DNA from: Mesorhizobium sp. LMG 17147
Lineage (GTDB): Bacteria > Pseudomonadota > Alphaproteobacteria > Rhizobiales > Rhizobiaceae
Assembly (NCBI RefSeq): GCF_024297145.1
Contig: NZ_JANCTC010000022.1
Span: 1-64,000 of the forward strand
DNA length: 64,000 bases
Direction of reading: 5' to 3'
Below, one piece after another: positions 43,727 to 52,486 of this stretch. The translations under genes and the position numbers were made by a program. Position 1 is the stretch's first letter. Each line of letters begins with the position of its first letter. The notes beneath the pieces are model-generated. The model worked only from the letters and a program-made list of their open reading frames with translations. It searched no databases and was not told where the DNA came from.

Positions 43727-45157
43727 ATGGCAATTAATCCGTTGAAGGCGTTTTTGTTCGCGGCTGGCGGCTCTGTCGCCGCGGCGGGAACCGCCTATCT
43801 ATCGGGCGCGCTCGACCCGTATCTCAGTTCTACCCGGCCTGCGGAGGTCGCGGCGCTGACGCCGCCGGCTTCGAAACCGGTCGCTCCGGCGACCGAGGGC
43901 CGGTTGCCGCCTGCGCCCGCGGCGTCCACCGATGCGGCAGCGCCCGCTGCGCCGACCGCAGCAGGTGCAATCGTGCCGACCTTCGACATCGTGCGCGTCG
44001 AAAGCAACGGCTCGATCGTCGTCGCCGGCAATGCGGCAACCAACGCCAAGGTCGAGATTCTCAACGGTTCGACTGTGCTCGGCTCGACGGTCGCCGGTCC
44101 CGACGGCGCCTTTGCCATTATTCTCGACGATCCGCTGAAGCCCGGCGACTACACGATCACGCTGCGCTCGACGGCTGGCAATGTCGTGACCGCCTCGGCG
44201 CAGACCGCCGTCGTTTCGATCCCCCAGAATTCCACCGGCCAAGTGCTGGCAATGGTCGAGGAGCCGGGCAAGCCGTCCGAACTGCTCACTGTTCCGGCCC
44301 CTGAGGCAAAATCTGATGCCGCACTGCCTGCCACTGGCACCGAACTGCCGGCCGCCGCCGCGCCGGCCGCCATTGAAGCCGCACCGGCTCCGGTGGCGCC
44401 CGCCACACCGGCAGCGCCTGCTGCTCCCGCGGCGGAGCCCAAGGTCGTCGTCGAAGCCGTCGAAATCGACGGCAACAAGATTTTCATTGCCGGCGTCACT
44501 GATCCCGGCCGCAAGGTGCGCGCCTATGCCAACGATATCCTGCTCGGCGACGCGAAGACCTCGCCCGACCGCCACTTCCTGGTCGAAGCGACACGTGACA
44601 TCCCGGTCGGCACCTACACCATCCATGTCGACGCGCTCGACGCCGACGGCGTGAGGGTGGTGGCCCGTGCCGCCGTGCCGTTCGAGCGCGAGCCAGGCGA
44701 GGCGGTTGCCGCCGTGGCGCCGGCCGGGCCGAAGCCTGCCGGGATAAAACCGGCCGAGCCGAATGCGCCGGCGACCGAAGCCGCGCCGACTACACCGGCA
44801 ACAGCCGCCGAAACGCCGGCAACCACCCCCACTCCTGCCACCGAGGCTCCGGCCGAAATGGCCGTCGCATCATCCCCGGGCGAGTCTCCCGAGACCGTCG
44901 CTCCTAAGCTCGAACATGCCGATGGCGCAGTCATTATCCGCCGCCATGACACGCTGTGGCGGATTTCGCGGCGAGTCTATGGCCAAGGCATGCGCTACTC
45001 GACCATCTATCTCGCCAACCAGGACCAGATCAGCAATCCGAACCGCATCTGGCCGGGGCAGGTGTTCAAGGTGCCGGAGAAATCGAAGGAAGGCGAGCCC
45101 GCCGATCTCAAGGCAATGGGCGACCAGATGACGACGGCGCCAGTCAAGACCGAGTAG
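43727..45157 (+). CDS. LysM and Ig-like domain envelope protein
   Basis: The 476-residue protein has an N-terminal signal-anchor (PLKAFLFAAGGSVAAAGTAYL). Two Ig-like repeats follow (PTFDIVRVESNGSIVVAGNA..., and VVVEAVEIDGNKIFIAGVTDPG...), separated by long Ala/Pro/Thr-rich linkers. A C-terminal LysM domain (RHDTLWRISRRVYGQGMRYSTIY to GQVFKVPEKS) binds peptidoglycan. ATG 43727 follows GGGGCAGGGAAAC. It probably spans the periplasm and tethers to murein. The low-complexity linkers account for several spurious long frames on both strands. Confidence 0.9.
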   Translation: MAINPLKAFLFAAGGSVAAAGTAYLSGALDPYLSSTRPAEVAALTPPASKPVAPATEGRLPPAPAASTDAAAPAAPTAAGAIVPTFDIVRVESNGSIVVAGNAATNAKVEILNGSTVLGSTVAGPDGAFAIILDDPLKPGDYTITLRSTAGNVVTASAQTAVVSIPQNSTGQVLAMVEEPGKPSELLTVPAPEAKSDAALPATGTELPAAAAPAAIEAAPAPVAPATPAAPAAPAAEPKVVVEAVEIDGNKIFIAGVTDPGRKVRAYANDILLGDAKTSPDRHFLVEATRDIPVGTYTIHVDALDADGVRVVARAAVPFEREPGEAVAAVAPAGPKPAGIKPAEPNAPATEAAPTTPATAAETPATTPTPATEAPAEMAVASSPGESPETVAPKLEHADGAVIIRRHDTLWRISRRVYGQGMRYSTIYLANQDQISNPNRIWPGQVFKVPEKSKEGEPADLKAMGDQMTTAPVKTE

Positions 45158-45217
45158 CCGTTCTGCCCATCAGGATAGCTTGCGACAGGGCCAGTCATCG
45201 TTTATCGCCGATGCACG

Positions 45218-45592
45218 ATGATCGAATCTCCCCCCGTAATGGACCGACGCCGGGCGGCAGATGAACGCGCGCCGGCCAACTGCACGCTGGCCAAATGCAC
45301 GCCGGATAGCCGCGCTGTCGCTGTCCGGCTCGCGGCCCTTTCGCATCCGGCGCGGATCGAAATTCTCAAACACCTTTCCGCCAGCCGTTCGTGCTGCTGT
45401 CGCGAGGTCGTCGAGCATCTCGATCTGGCGCAGTCCACCGTTTCCCAGCATTTGAAGATCCTGGTCGAGGCCGGGCTGATCCGCTTCGAGCCTGACCGCC
45501 AGCGCTCGCGCTATGAGCTCGACCGCGCCGCGCTCGCCGATGTTTCGGCATCGCTGGCCGCGCTGGTCGATTCCTGCTGCTCCGGCCGCTAA
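45218..45592 (+). CDS. ArsR-family metalloregulator
   Basis: A 124-residue winged-helix repressor: AVRLAALSHPARIEILKHL, then ASRSCCCREVVEHLDLAQSTVSQHLKILVEAGLI. Cysteines at the start of helix 3 (SCCC) resemble the ELCVC-type metal or arsenite site, with further cysteines near both ends (NCTLAKC, SCCSGR). It lies 20 bp before an Atm1-type exporter. Derepression by a thiophilic metal or metalloid is the simplest reading. A dyad TCATCG...CGATGA (45195-45221) over the start may be its operator. An alternative ATG is at 45239. Confidence 0.85.
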   Translation: MIESPPVMDRRRAADERAPANCTLAKCTPDSRAVAVRLAALSHPARIEILKHLSASRSCCCREVVEHLDLAQSTVSQHLKILVEAGLIRFEPDRQRSRYELDRAALADVSASLAALVDSCCSGR

Positions 45593-45612
45593 GATATAAA
45601 AGGTAAACAAGA

Positions 45613-47499
45613 ATGGCCGAGAAAACCGTTTCCGCCGATTCCGGCTCGACCTTCAGAACGTTGCGCAATCTCTGGCCCTATATGTGGCCGGCCGACCGCG
45701 CCGACCTGAGGGCCCGGGTGGTGTGGGCCACCGTGCTGCTGGTCGTCGCCAAGCTGACCCTAGTGGCCGGACCCTATTTCTTCAAATGGGCGACCGACGC
45801 ACTGGCCGGCGATGGCAAATCGCCGCCGCCGCTGCCGGCCTTCCTGCTGGCGCCGGTCATGCTGGTCGTCGCCTACAATGCCGTGCGGCTGGTGCAGCTC
45901 GGCTTCAACCAGCTGCGCGACGCCCTGTTTGCACGGGTCGGCCAGCATGCCGTGCGTCGGCTCGCCTTCCGCACCTTCGTGCATATGCACGAATTGTCGC
46001 TGCGCTTCCACCTCGAACGGCGCACCGGCGGACTGTCGCGCGTCATCGAGCGCGGCACTAAAGGCATCGAGACGATCGTCCGGTTCACCATGCTGGCGAC
46101 TGCGCCGACGATCGTCGAATTCGCGCTCACCGCCGGCATCTTCGCCGTCACCTATGGCTGGCTGTACGTCTTGGTGATCGCGGTCACGGTCTGGCTCTAT
46201 GTCTGGTTCACCGTCAGGGCGAGCGATTGGCGTATTTCGATCCGCCGCGAGATGAACGACAGCGACAATGAAGCCAGCACGAAGGCGATCGATTCGCTGC
46301 TCAACTACGAAACAGTCAAATATTTCAACAACGAAGCCATGGAGGCCGAGCGCTTCGACCGTTCCACGGCGCGCTATGAGGTGGCGGCGACCAGGACCTG
46401 GACTTCGCTTGGTTGGCTGAACTTCGGCCAAGGCGTGATCTTCGGCATCGGCATGACCGTCGTCATGGTGCTGTCGGCACTCGAGGTGAAGGCAGGCACA
46501 CAGAGCGTCGGCGACTTCGTCTTCGTCAACGCCATGCTGATGCAGCTTTCGGTGCCGCTGAATTTCATCGGCATGATCTACCGCGAAATCCGCCAGGGCC
46601 TGACCGACATCGAAAACATGTTCGATCTGCTTGACGTCAAGCGCGAGATCGTCGATCGGCCGGGCGCCAAGCCACTGGTCGTCAGCGCCGGCAATGTCGA
46701 GTTCCGTGACGTGCATTTTTCCTACGACGCCAACCGCAAGATCCTGAAGGGTATCAGCTTCGAGGTGCCAGCAGGCAAGACGGTGGCCATTGTCGGTCCC
46801 TCCGGAGCCGGAAAGTCGACCATTTCGCGGCTTTTGTTTCGTTTCTACGACATCCAGCGCGGCAAGGTTCTGATCGACGGCCAGGACATTCGCGACGTGA
46901 CGCAGGAGAGCTTGCGCGCCGCCATCGGCATGGTGCCGCAGGATACGGTGCTGTTCAACGATACCATCGCCTACAACATTCGCTACGGCCGCATCGGCGC
47001 CAGCGAGGAGGATGTGCGCAAGGCGGCAGAACTGGCCCAGATCGGACCGTTCATCGAGCGGCTGCCCGACGGCTATCGCTCAATGGTGGGCGAGCGCGGG
47101 CTGAAACTCTCCGGCGGTGAGAAGCAGCGGGTGGCGATTGCCCGCACCATCTTGAAGGCTCCGCCGATCCTGATGCTCGACGAGGCGACCTCGGCGCTGG
47201 ACAGCCACACCGAGCAGGAGATCCAGGCGGCACTCGACCTGGTCAGCCAGGGCCGCACCACCCTCGTCATCGCCCATCGGCTGTCTACAGTGATTTCCGC
47301 CGACGAAATCATCGTCCTGCAGGACGGCCAGATCGCCGAGCGCGGCACCCATGCCGCCTTGATGGCCAAGCGCGGCCTTTATGCATCGATGTGGGACCGC
47401 CAGCGCGAGGCAAGCGAGGCCGAGGAGCGGCTGCGCATTGCCCGCGAAAGTGACGAGTTCGGCGTCGTCGTCCGCCGCCGCACCTCGGAGGTGAGCTGA
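45613..47499 (+). CDS. Atm1-type ABC transporter (fused permease and ATPase)
   Basis: The 628-residue half-transporter has a six-helix ABC type-1 domain (about 25-330) with the TINYETVKYFNNE-like segment LLNYETVKYFNNEAME that is diagnostic of the Atm1/ABCB7/HMT1 group. Its ATPase has Walker A GPSGAGKST, LSGGEKQRV and Walker B ILMLDEATSALD. Bacterial Atm1 proteins export glutathione conjugates and metal-glutathione complexes. Placement after an ArsR gene supports metal stress control. Confidence 0.93.
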   Translation: MAEKTVSADSGSTFRTLRNLWPYMWPADRADLRARVVWATVLLVVAKLTLVAGPYFFKWATDALAGDGKSPPPLPAFLLAPVMLVVAYNAVRLVQLGFNQLRDALFARVGQHAVRRLAFRTFVHMHELSLRFHLERRTGGLSRVIERGTKGIETIVRFTMLATAPTIVEFALTAGIFAVTYGWLYVLVIAVTVWLYVWFTVRASDWRISIRREMNDSDNEASTKAIDSLLNYETVKYFNNEAMEAERFDRSTARYEVAATRTWTSLGWLNFGQGVIFGIGMTVVMVLSALEVKAGTQSVGDFVFVNAMLMQLSVPLNFIGMIYREIRQGLTDIENMFDLLDVKREIVDRPGAKPLVVSAGNVEFRDVHFSYDANRKILKGISFEVPAGKTVAIVGPSGAGKSTISRLLFRFYDIQRGKVLIDGQDIRDVTQESLRAAIGMVPQDTVLFNDTIAYNIRYGRIGASEEDVRKAAELAQIGPFIERLPDGYRSMVGERGLKLSGGEKQRVAIARTILKAPPILMLDEATSALDSHTEQEIQAALDLVSQGRTTLVIAHRLSTVISADEIIVLQDGQIAERGTHAALMAKRGLYASMWDRQREASEAEERLRIARESDEFGVVVRRRTSEVS

Positions 47500-47508
47500 A
47501 AATCGTGC

Positions 47509-47539
47509 TTGACCTCAACTTAAGTTGAGATCGTAGGCC
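47509..47539 (+). promoter_or_regulatory. SoxR/MerR-type promoter-operator
   Basis: A 16-bp perfect palindrome, CTCAACTT-AAGTTGAG (47514-47529), overlaps the spacer of a promoter-like pair: TTGACC at 47509-47514 and TAGGCC at 47534-47539, spacing 19 bp. A long 19-bp spacer with a central dyad is the mark of MerR-family activation, and the half-site CCTCAA...TTGAG matches the SoxR box closely. The target is the monooxygenase-like gene 48 bp downstream. No soxR gene is in this window. Confidence 0.65.
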
Positions 47540-47586
47540 GTTTTGGATCGCAGCAAGATGCGTCGTTCAAAACGGAGACAATCGAT

Positions 47587-47934
47587 ATGAATGGGATAAA
47601 TCAGGCAGTTAGTGGCGGCAGCGTATTCCGGGTGGACAAGTTTGTCGTTCCGGCCAACGCCCGCGAGGAGATTCTTGCCAAGGTCCGGATGACGCATGAA
47701 TTGCTGCGCCAGCAGCAAGGGTTCGTCCAGGATTTCCTGCTTGAGCAATTCTCGGGGCCGGGCGAGTTCAACCTCGTGACCATTGTCGAATGGGAAGGGC
47801 AGGCCGCTGTCGACAAGGTCGTGCCGATCATCAAGGCTGCGCATGAGCGCAGCGGCTTCAATCCTCAGGAGACCATTGCGCGACTTGGCGTCAAGGCCGA
47901 TATTGCCAACTATCAGCGGATTCCCGGGATGTAA
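47587..47934 (+). CDS. antibiotic biosynthesis monooxygenase (ABM) domain protein
   Basis: A 115-residue ABM/dimeric alpha-beta-barrel protein: VFRVDKFVVPANAREEILAKVRMTHELL, QQGFVQDFLLEQFSG and NLVTIVEWEGQAAVDKV. Members include cofactor-free monooxygenases and heme-degrading enzymes; the reaction here is unknown. The start ATG has GGAG nine bases upstream. Known SoxR regulons outside enteric bacteria include ABM-type genes, which agrees with the SoxR-like operator in front of it. Confidence 0.88.
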   Translation: MNGINQAVSGGSVFRVDKFVVPANAREEILAKVRMTHELLRQQQGFVQDFLLEQFSGPGEFNLVTIVEWEGQAAVDKVVPIIKAAHERSGFNPQETIARLGVKADIANYQRIPGM

Positions 47935-47939
47935 GCTCT

Positions 47940-48806
47940 CTACGGCCAGCCGGCGCCTGGCGCAGTAGCGTCGACGCTGAGCACTTGGCCGGTACGGGCA
48001 TCGCTGATCATATGTTCGAAGCCGCGCCATTCGGCGGCGACGATGAACAGCGTTTTTCCCTCGCTGCCGCCGAGCATGCAGGCGAAGCAGCCGCGGTCGA
48101 CGTCGACGCTTTCGAGCATCGCGCCGCCCTCGCGCACCCGTACGCAATGCCTGTTCGGAACATCGGCATACCAGGCCGCACCTTCGGCATCGAGGCAGAT
48201 GCCGTCGGGAAAACCGTTGCCGAGATTGGCCCAGATCCTGCGGTTGGAAAGGCCGCCATCGGCAGCGATGTCGAAGGCGGTCAGCCGGTTGGCGTGGGAC
48301 TCGGCAACGATCAGCGTCTTGTTGTCAGGCGTCACCGCCATGCCATTGGCGAAGGCGAGGTTCTCAGCTACCTGCCGAACCGAGCCGTCAGGCGCTACCA
48401 GCACGATGGCGCCGGGGCCGAAATGCTGGCCGGGACCCGGAGCAGGCCCACCACCATTGACATAGATGTTGCCGCGTCCATCGACGACGATCTCGTTCCA
48501 CGGGCTCTTTGATAGTTGTCTCAGATCGGCATGGATGACCAATGTCCCGTCTGCCTCCTGCCTGAGGATCAGCCCTTCGCGGCCGGATACGACAAGCAGG
48601 CGCCCGTCCGGCAGCCAGTCAATGGAATAGGGCAGGGTGGCCGGCACGGTGAGCGCGATCTCGCTGTTGCCTAGGGCGTCAACGGCGATGATCTGGCCCG
48701 TACCCCAGTTGCAGAACCACAGCCGGCCATCGTGCCAGCGCGGTGACTCGCCGAAAGCCAAGCCGTTCATCACCACTTGCACTTGCCTAGCTGCTGATTT
48801 CTGCAT
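47940..48806 (-). CDS. SMP-30/gluconolactonase-family protein
   Basis: A six-bladed beta-propeller lactonase-like enzyme of 288 residues. GLAFGESPRWHDGRLWFCNWG carries the metal-binding Glu, WNEIVVDGRGNIYVNGGG the Asn, and NGMAVTPDNKTLIVAESHANRL and FPDGICLDAEGAAWYADV the other metal ligands. It is likely cytosolic and acts on a sugar or other lactone. ATG 48806 has GGAGG upstream. It is convergent with the ABM gene, only 5 bp apart. Confidence 0.9.
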   Translation of the reverse strand: MQKSAARQVQVVMNGLAFGESPRWHDGRLWFCNWGTGQIIAVDALGNSEIALTVPATLPYSIDWLPDGRLLVVSGREGLILRQEADGTLVIHADLRQLSKSPWNEIVVDGRGNIYVNGGGPAPGPGQHFGPGAIVLVAPDGSVRQVAENLAFANGMAVTPDNKTLIVAESHANRLTAFDIAADGGLSNRRIWANLGNGFPDGICLDAEGAAWYADVPNRHCVRVREGGAMLESVDVDRGCFACMLGGSEGKTLFIVAAEWRGFEHMISDARTGQVLSVDATAPGAGWP

Positions 48807-49095
48807 GGGCCGAGAACCTCCGGGTTTGCGCAGATCGTCATGGCCGAAAGGCCGATGAGAGGCGCTGTCTTGCCAAGGACGGGCGAGAGTGCTGCGTTCC
48901 GACAATGAGGATGGCGACGGCGTCGTTTATATTTGACCTGAGTAGCCGCACGGAACCGCGCGATGCGCCGTGCGCCTTCACTCATTCTTCTTCAATGAAG
49001 TATAACCGGCCGGTGCTTGCGGACGGGAAAGTCAAATGCAAGAATCACGTTGGCCCGCAGAATCCTGTTGTTGCCAAAGCACAAAAGGGGTTGAC

Positions 49096-50370
49096 GTGTT
49101 CGAAAGATTTTCTCGCTGGGCTAAGGGGAAATTTCGTCGGTCGGCGCTCATTTCGCCGGCTCGCTCCGAGCAGTCATTCGTAGGCAGGCCGTTACCTTCG
49201 GTAATTGTGCCGCGCTCCGCGGTGGAACAGGCGGTTGATGAGCCTTTCAAGCTCGTTGTAGCCGTTGACGGTTTCGTCGACGCCATGCTCAGCAAGGCGC
49301 TCTACACGCGCTTCGAGATAAACCAGAAGGCGATGCAGGTGTACCATGCCGACCTCTATTTGGCGCAGGTGAATAATGGCGGCCACAGTCAGCTCATTCA
49401 CAACTGCAACGTTTATGGAATTCTCGCCGACGTCATTGCCGACGCACGCGTTGGCCTTGCCGCAATGGGCGCGCATGAACAACTAGGCGCTCTGGACCAA
49501 ATGGCTGCCTGGGTCGCGGAGCACCCCGAGGAGACTGAGGAACAGACCGGCTTCGAAGGCGGCCGTGACGACTTCCTCGACACACTTGATGAGCTTTTCT
49601 ATGAAGCCGATAAGGCCGCGTCGATGCTTGCGCTTTCGGCGCGTTGGATCGCTTCGTGGCCCGAACTGAAAATTGTCGACGATCCCGACTGCGACGACGC
49701 CATCCATCAACTGGCCATGGCCAATCCCCGGCGCGAGCCGAGGCTACTCCATCGTTCTGTTGGCAAGCTGGTCAATCAAATGACGGGCTGGCGTGATGTC
49801 GGCGTCGGCCTTGCATGCGCCGAGGCGCCTAGGCCCGAGGTCAAGCTGGCGCTCGGCATGGCAAGGGTGCTGGACGTCGAGGGCGAAAAACTGTTGGCTT
49901 TTCAGCTGCGCACCAATGCCAAGGAGCCGCGTCTAGCCGTCGCCACGCCCACGCATGCGGCCGTCTATGAATATATCGCCCCGAAGGATCCGTCCGTCGC
50001 GCGTCCGGGCGAGAATCCATTCGCTGCCGGCGCCCCGCGCGTCGGCAAGAGACTTGCCCGTGTTGAAGCGCAGGCAATAGAAACGGTGCTCGAATTGGCC
50101 GCAGCCTATCATGCGCCGGTCGCTGTCGACCTCTTGCTACGCAGGGCCGGGTTCGATCCGACCGATGCTGTCGTCTCGGCGAACTCGGTCGTGCCTAGGG
50201 AAGGCGGCGCAGTTGTGAACTGGGTGGTTATGGCCGACGGGCATGTATTCTTCCTCCAGTCGACCCCGAACGGCGGCGCGCTGCGCGGCAGCCACGAAGA
50301 GAGCCTGGCGGAGGCCGATCGGCGCGAGCTCGAGGAGTATTTCGACCAAGCGGCAGCAGCGGGTGCCTGA
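49096..50370 (+). CDS. DUF4375-like domain protein
   Basis: The 424-residue protein contains MQVYHADLYLAQVNNGGHSQLIHNCN near residue 85-110, the EVNNGGxxQ pattern of DUF4375 (the DMP19 group of DNA-mimic-like proteins). A basic N-terminal head (FERFSRWAKGKFRRS) precedes it, and a long second domain with LLLRRAGFDPTDAVVSANSVVP and a C-terminal acidic helix follows. I place the start at GTG 49096 behind AAAGGGG; an upstream ATG at 49036 gives an unlikely Cys-rich leader. The function is unknown. Confidence 0.75.
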   Translation: MFERFSRWAKGKFRRSALISPARSEQSFVGRPLPSVIVPRSAVEQAVDEPFKLVVAVDGFVDAMLSKALYTRFEINQKAMQVYHADLYLAQVNNGGHSQLIHNCNVYGILADVIADARVGLAAMGAHEQLGALDQMAAWVAEHPEETEEQTGFEGGRDDFLDTLDELFYEADKAASMLALSARWIASWPELKIVDDPDCDDAIHQLAMANPRREPRLLHRSVGKLVNQMTGWRDVGVGLACAEAPRPEVKLALGMARVLDVEGEKLLAFQLRTNAKEPRLAVATPTHAAVYEYIAPKDPSVARPGENPFAAGAPRVGKRLARVEAQAIETVLELAAAYHAPVAVDLLLRRAGFDPTDAVVSANSVVPREGGAVVNWVVMADGHVFFLQSTPNGGALRGSHEESLAEADRRELEEYFDQAAAAGA

Positions 50371-50497
50371 GTGGATTCCGCTTGGCCGTTCTGAGACGGC
50401 GGCGACCGCCACCCCCGAGCGCTCCCATTGTCGCGTTGCGACCGCGGGGTGTTTCCGCTATTGAGGCCGGACTTGGAACCAAGGTTGTCCTGATCCC

Positions 50498-51196
50498 ATG
50501 AGCCTCGTCGACACGATCAAGAATGCGTTCGTTCCGATCCATCGCGAGGGTTATCCCTTTATCGCTGCGTTCGGCGCGGCGACACTCTTTCTTGGCTATT
50601 TCTCCTCGACCCTGTTCTGGATCGGTCTCATCCTGACGGCCTGGTGCGCCTATTTCTTCCGCGATCCCGAGCGTGTCACGCCGATCGACGACCGGCTGGT
50701 TGTCAGCCCGGCCGACGGCATCGTCTCGGCGGTTGGCCCGGCCGTGCCGCCGCGCGAGCTTAACCTCGGCGGCGGCGAAATGACCCGCATCTCGGTATTC
50801 ATGAACGTCTTTTCCTGCCACGTTAACCGCTCTCCGGTGCGTGGCCGCATTTCCAGGATCGAGCATCGGCCAGGAAAATTCCTCAACGCCGAACTCGACA
50901 AGGCAAGCACCGAGAACGAGCGCAACGGGCTGGTCATCGAAAGCCCCAATGGAACGGTCGCCGCGGTGCAGATTGCCGGCCTGGTGGCGCGGCGCATCGT
51001 CTGCTGGGCCGAGGCCGGCGGCGCCATCGGCACCGGCGAGCGCTTTGGGCTGATCCGCTTTGGCTCGCGCGTCGATGTATTCCTGCCCTCGACCGCGACG
51101 CCGCGTGTCGCCGTCGGCCAGACCGCGGTTGGCGGTGAGACGGTGCTGGCGGAATTCGGCGGCGTTGCTGCAACGCCGCTCGTGCGGATCTCCTGA
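50498..51196 (+). CDS. psd: phosphatidylserine decarboxylase
   Basis: Psd converts phosphatidylserine to phosphatidylethanolamine at the inner membrane. The 232-residue short-type proenzyme has a hydrophobic N-terminal segment (FIAAFGAATLFLGYFSSTLFW), FSCHVNRSPVRGRI and the self-cleavage site IRFGSRVDVFLP, where the Ser becomes the pyruvoyl group. It is 3 bp from pssA, its pathway partner. Confidence 0.95.
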   Translation: MSLVDTIKNAFVPIHREGYPFIAAFGAATLFLGYFSSTLFWIGLILTAWCAYFFRDPERVTPIDDRLVVSPADGIVSAVGPAVPPRELNLGGGEMTRISVFMNVFSCHVNRSPVRGRISRIEHRPGKFLNAELDKASTENERNGLVIESPNGTVAAVQIAGLVARRIVCWAEAGGAIGTGERFGLIRFGSRVDVFLPSTATPRVAVGQTAVGGETVLAEFGGVAATPLVRIS

Positions 51197-51199
51197 CCG

Positions 51200-52015
51200 G
51201 TGGCGCCGCCGTTCAAGAAATTCGAGGCGCATGGCGGCGGTGGCCCGCGCATTCGCGAAATCCCGATGCGCATGGTGCTGCCCAATCTGGTCACGGTGCT
51301 TGCCATCTGCGCTGGCCTGTCCGGTATTCGCTTCGGCTTCGAGGGCCGCTTCGAGCCAGCGGTGGTGATGGTGCTGCTCGCCGCCTTCCTCGATGGTATC
51401 GACGGCCGTCTGGCGCGAATGCTGAAGGCGACTTCCAAATTCGGCGCCCAGATGGATTCGCTGGCCGATATCGTCAATTTCGGCGTGGCACCGGCGCTGG
51501 TGCTCTATGCCTTTCTACTCGACAGGGCAGGTTCGCCGGGCTGGATCGCCGCGCTGCTGTTCACCATCGCCTGTGGGATGAGGCTTGCCCGTTTCAACGT
51601 GCTCGACGAAGAGCTCGACCGTCCGCAGTGGCAGACCGAATATTTCGTCGGCGTGCCGGCGCCGGCGGGTGCGGTGTTGGTGATGCTGCCGCTCTATCTG
51701 TTCTTCCTCAGGCTTGGGCTTGAACCCAGCCGCCTGGCGGCCTTCATTGCCACCGGCTTTACAATCTTGGTGGCGTTCCTGCTGGTCAGCAGACTGCCCG
51801 TCTATTCCGGCAAGAGCGTCAGGATACCGGGCGACAGGGTGCTGCCGATCATTCTCGCAGTCGTTCTCTACGTCCTGCTTTTGATGACCTATCCCTGGTA
51901 TACGCTGACGGCTTCGGTTGCCGGCTACCTGGTCTTCTTGCCGTTCAGCGTGCGCGCCTATTCGAGACGCGCCAAGCGCGAGGGTGAGAAGGCGCCGTCG
52001 TCGGACATTGGCTGA
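51200..52015 (+). CDS. pssA: CDP-diacylglycerol-serine O-phosphatidyltransferase
   Basis: PssA makes phosphatidylserine from CDP-diacylglycerol and serine. The 271-residue polytopic protein has the CDP-alcohol phosphotransferase motif DGIDGRLARMLKATSKFGAQMDSLAD, with all conserved Asp residues. Eight or so hydrophobic segments follow. The start is GTG 51200. Together with psd it forms the phosphatidylethanolamine branch; the acyltransferase/ligase downstream adds lipid turnover. Confidence 0.95.
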   Translation: MAPPFKKFEAHGGGGPRIREIPMRMVLPNLVTVLAICAGLSGIRFGFEGRFEPAVVMVLLAAFLDGIDGRLARMLKATSKFGAQMDSLADIVNFGVAPALVLYAFLLDRAGSPGWIAALLFTIACGMRLARFNVLDEELDRPQWQTEYFVGVPAPAGAVLVMLPLYLFFLRLGLEPSRLAAFIATGFTILVAFLLVSRLPVYSGKSVRIPGDRVLPIILAVVLYVLLLMTYPWYTLTASVAGYLVFLPFSVRAYSRRAKREGEKAPSSDIG

Positions 52016-52204
52016 CGGATTTTGACTTGGGAGCGGCTCGCAGAGCACGCGGCGCTGTGGAACGCACCTCAAAAATCCGTTTTCGGAACTTGCTGGGCGG
52101 CCAGACCGTTTGTGTTGGTAGGTCCGTTTGAGCGGCTGGTCGTGATACGTCGTCAACGCCGCGCAAGCTGCCGCATCGGGCAGAACCATCGGAAACGAGG
52201 AGAA

Positions 52205-52468
52205 ATGGCTGTTATCCTCATCGGCGCGTTACTAACTGTCGCCGGCCTCGTCTATATGGCGGTTGCGGCCATCTTGCGCGGGCGGCTCAGTGAGCCGGCC
52301 GCTGTCTCCACCGCGCCGGATAGTCCGACGCCCAATCTCGCAACACCAGGTCCGACGCTGGAGCCGCGGCAGCGCGGGCTCCGTTTTCTCGGCCTGTCGC
52401 AGAACTGGCCGGGCCTGCTGATGATGGCCGTCGGCGTCATTCTGCTGTTGTCGGTGGTGGTCCTCTAG
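52205..52468 (+). CDS. small two-TM membrane protein (87 aa)
   Basis: Two hydrophobic helices (VILIGALLTVAGLVYMAVAAIL and WPGLLMMAVGVILLLSVVVL) flank a Pro/Thr-rich 40-residue linker. ATG 52205 has a strong GAGGAG site. It is widely patterned like other small rhizobial membrane proteins next to lipid genes. I do not know a function. It is convergent with the acyltransferase/ligase gene, 18 bp apart. Confidence 0.75.
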   Translation: MAVILIGALLTVAGLVYMAVAAILRGRLSEPAAVSTAPDSPTPNLATPGPTLEPRQRGLRFLGLSQNWPGLLMMAVGVILLLSVVVL

Positions 52469-52486
52469 AGTTTTCGACAGCAAACC

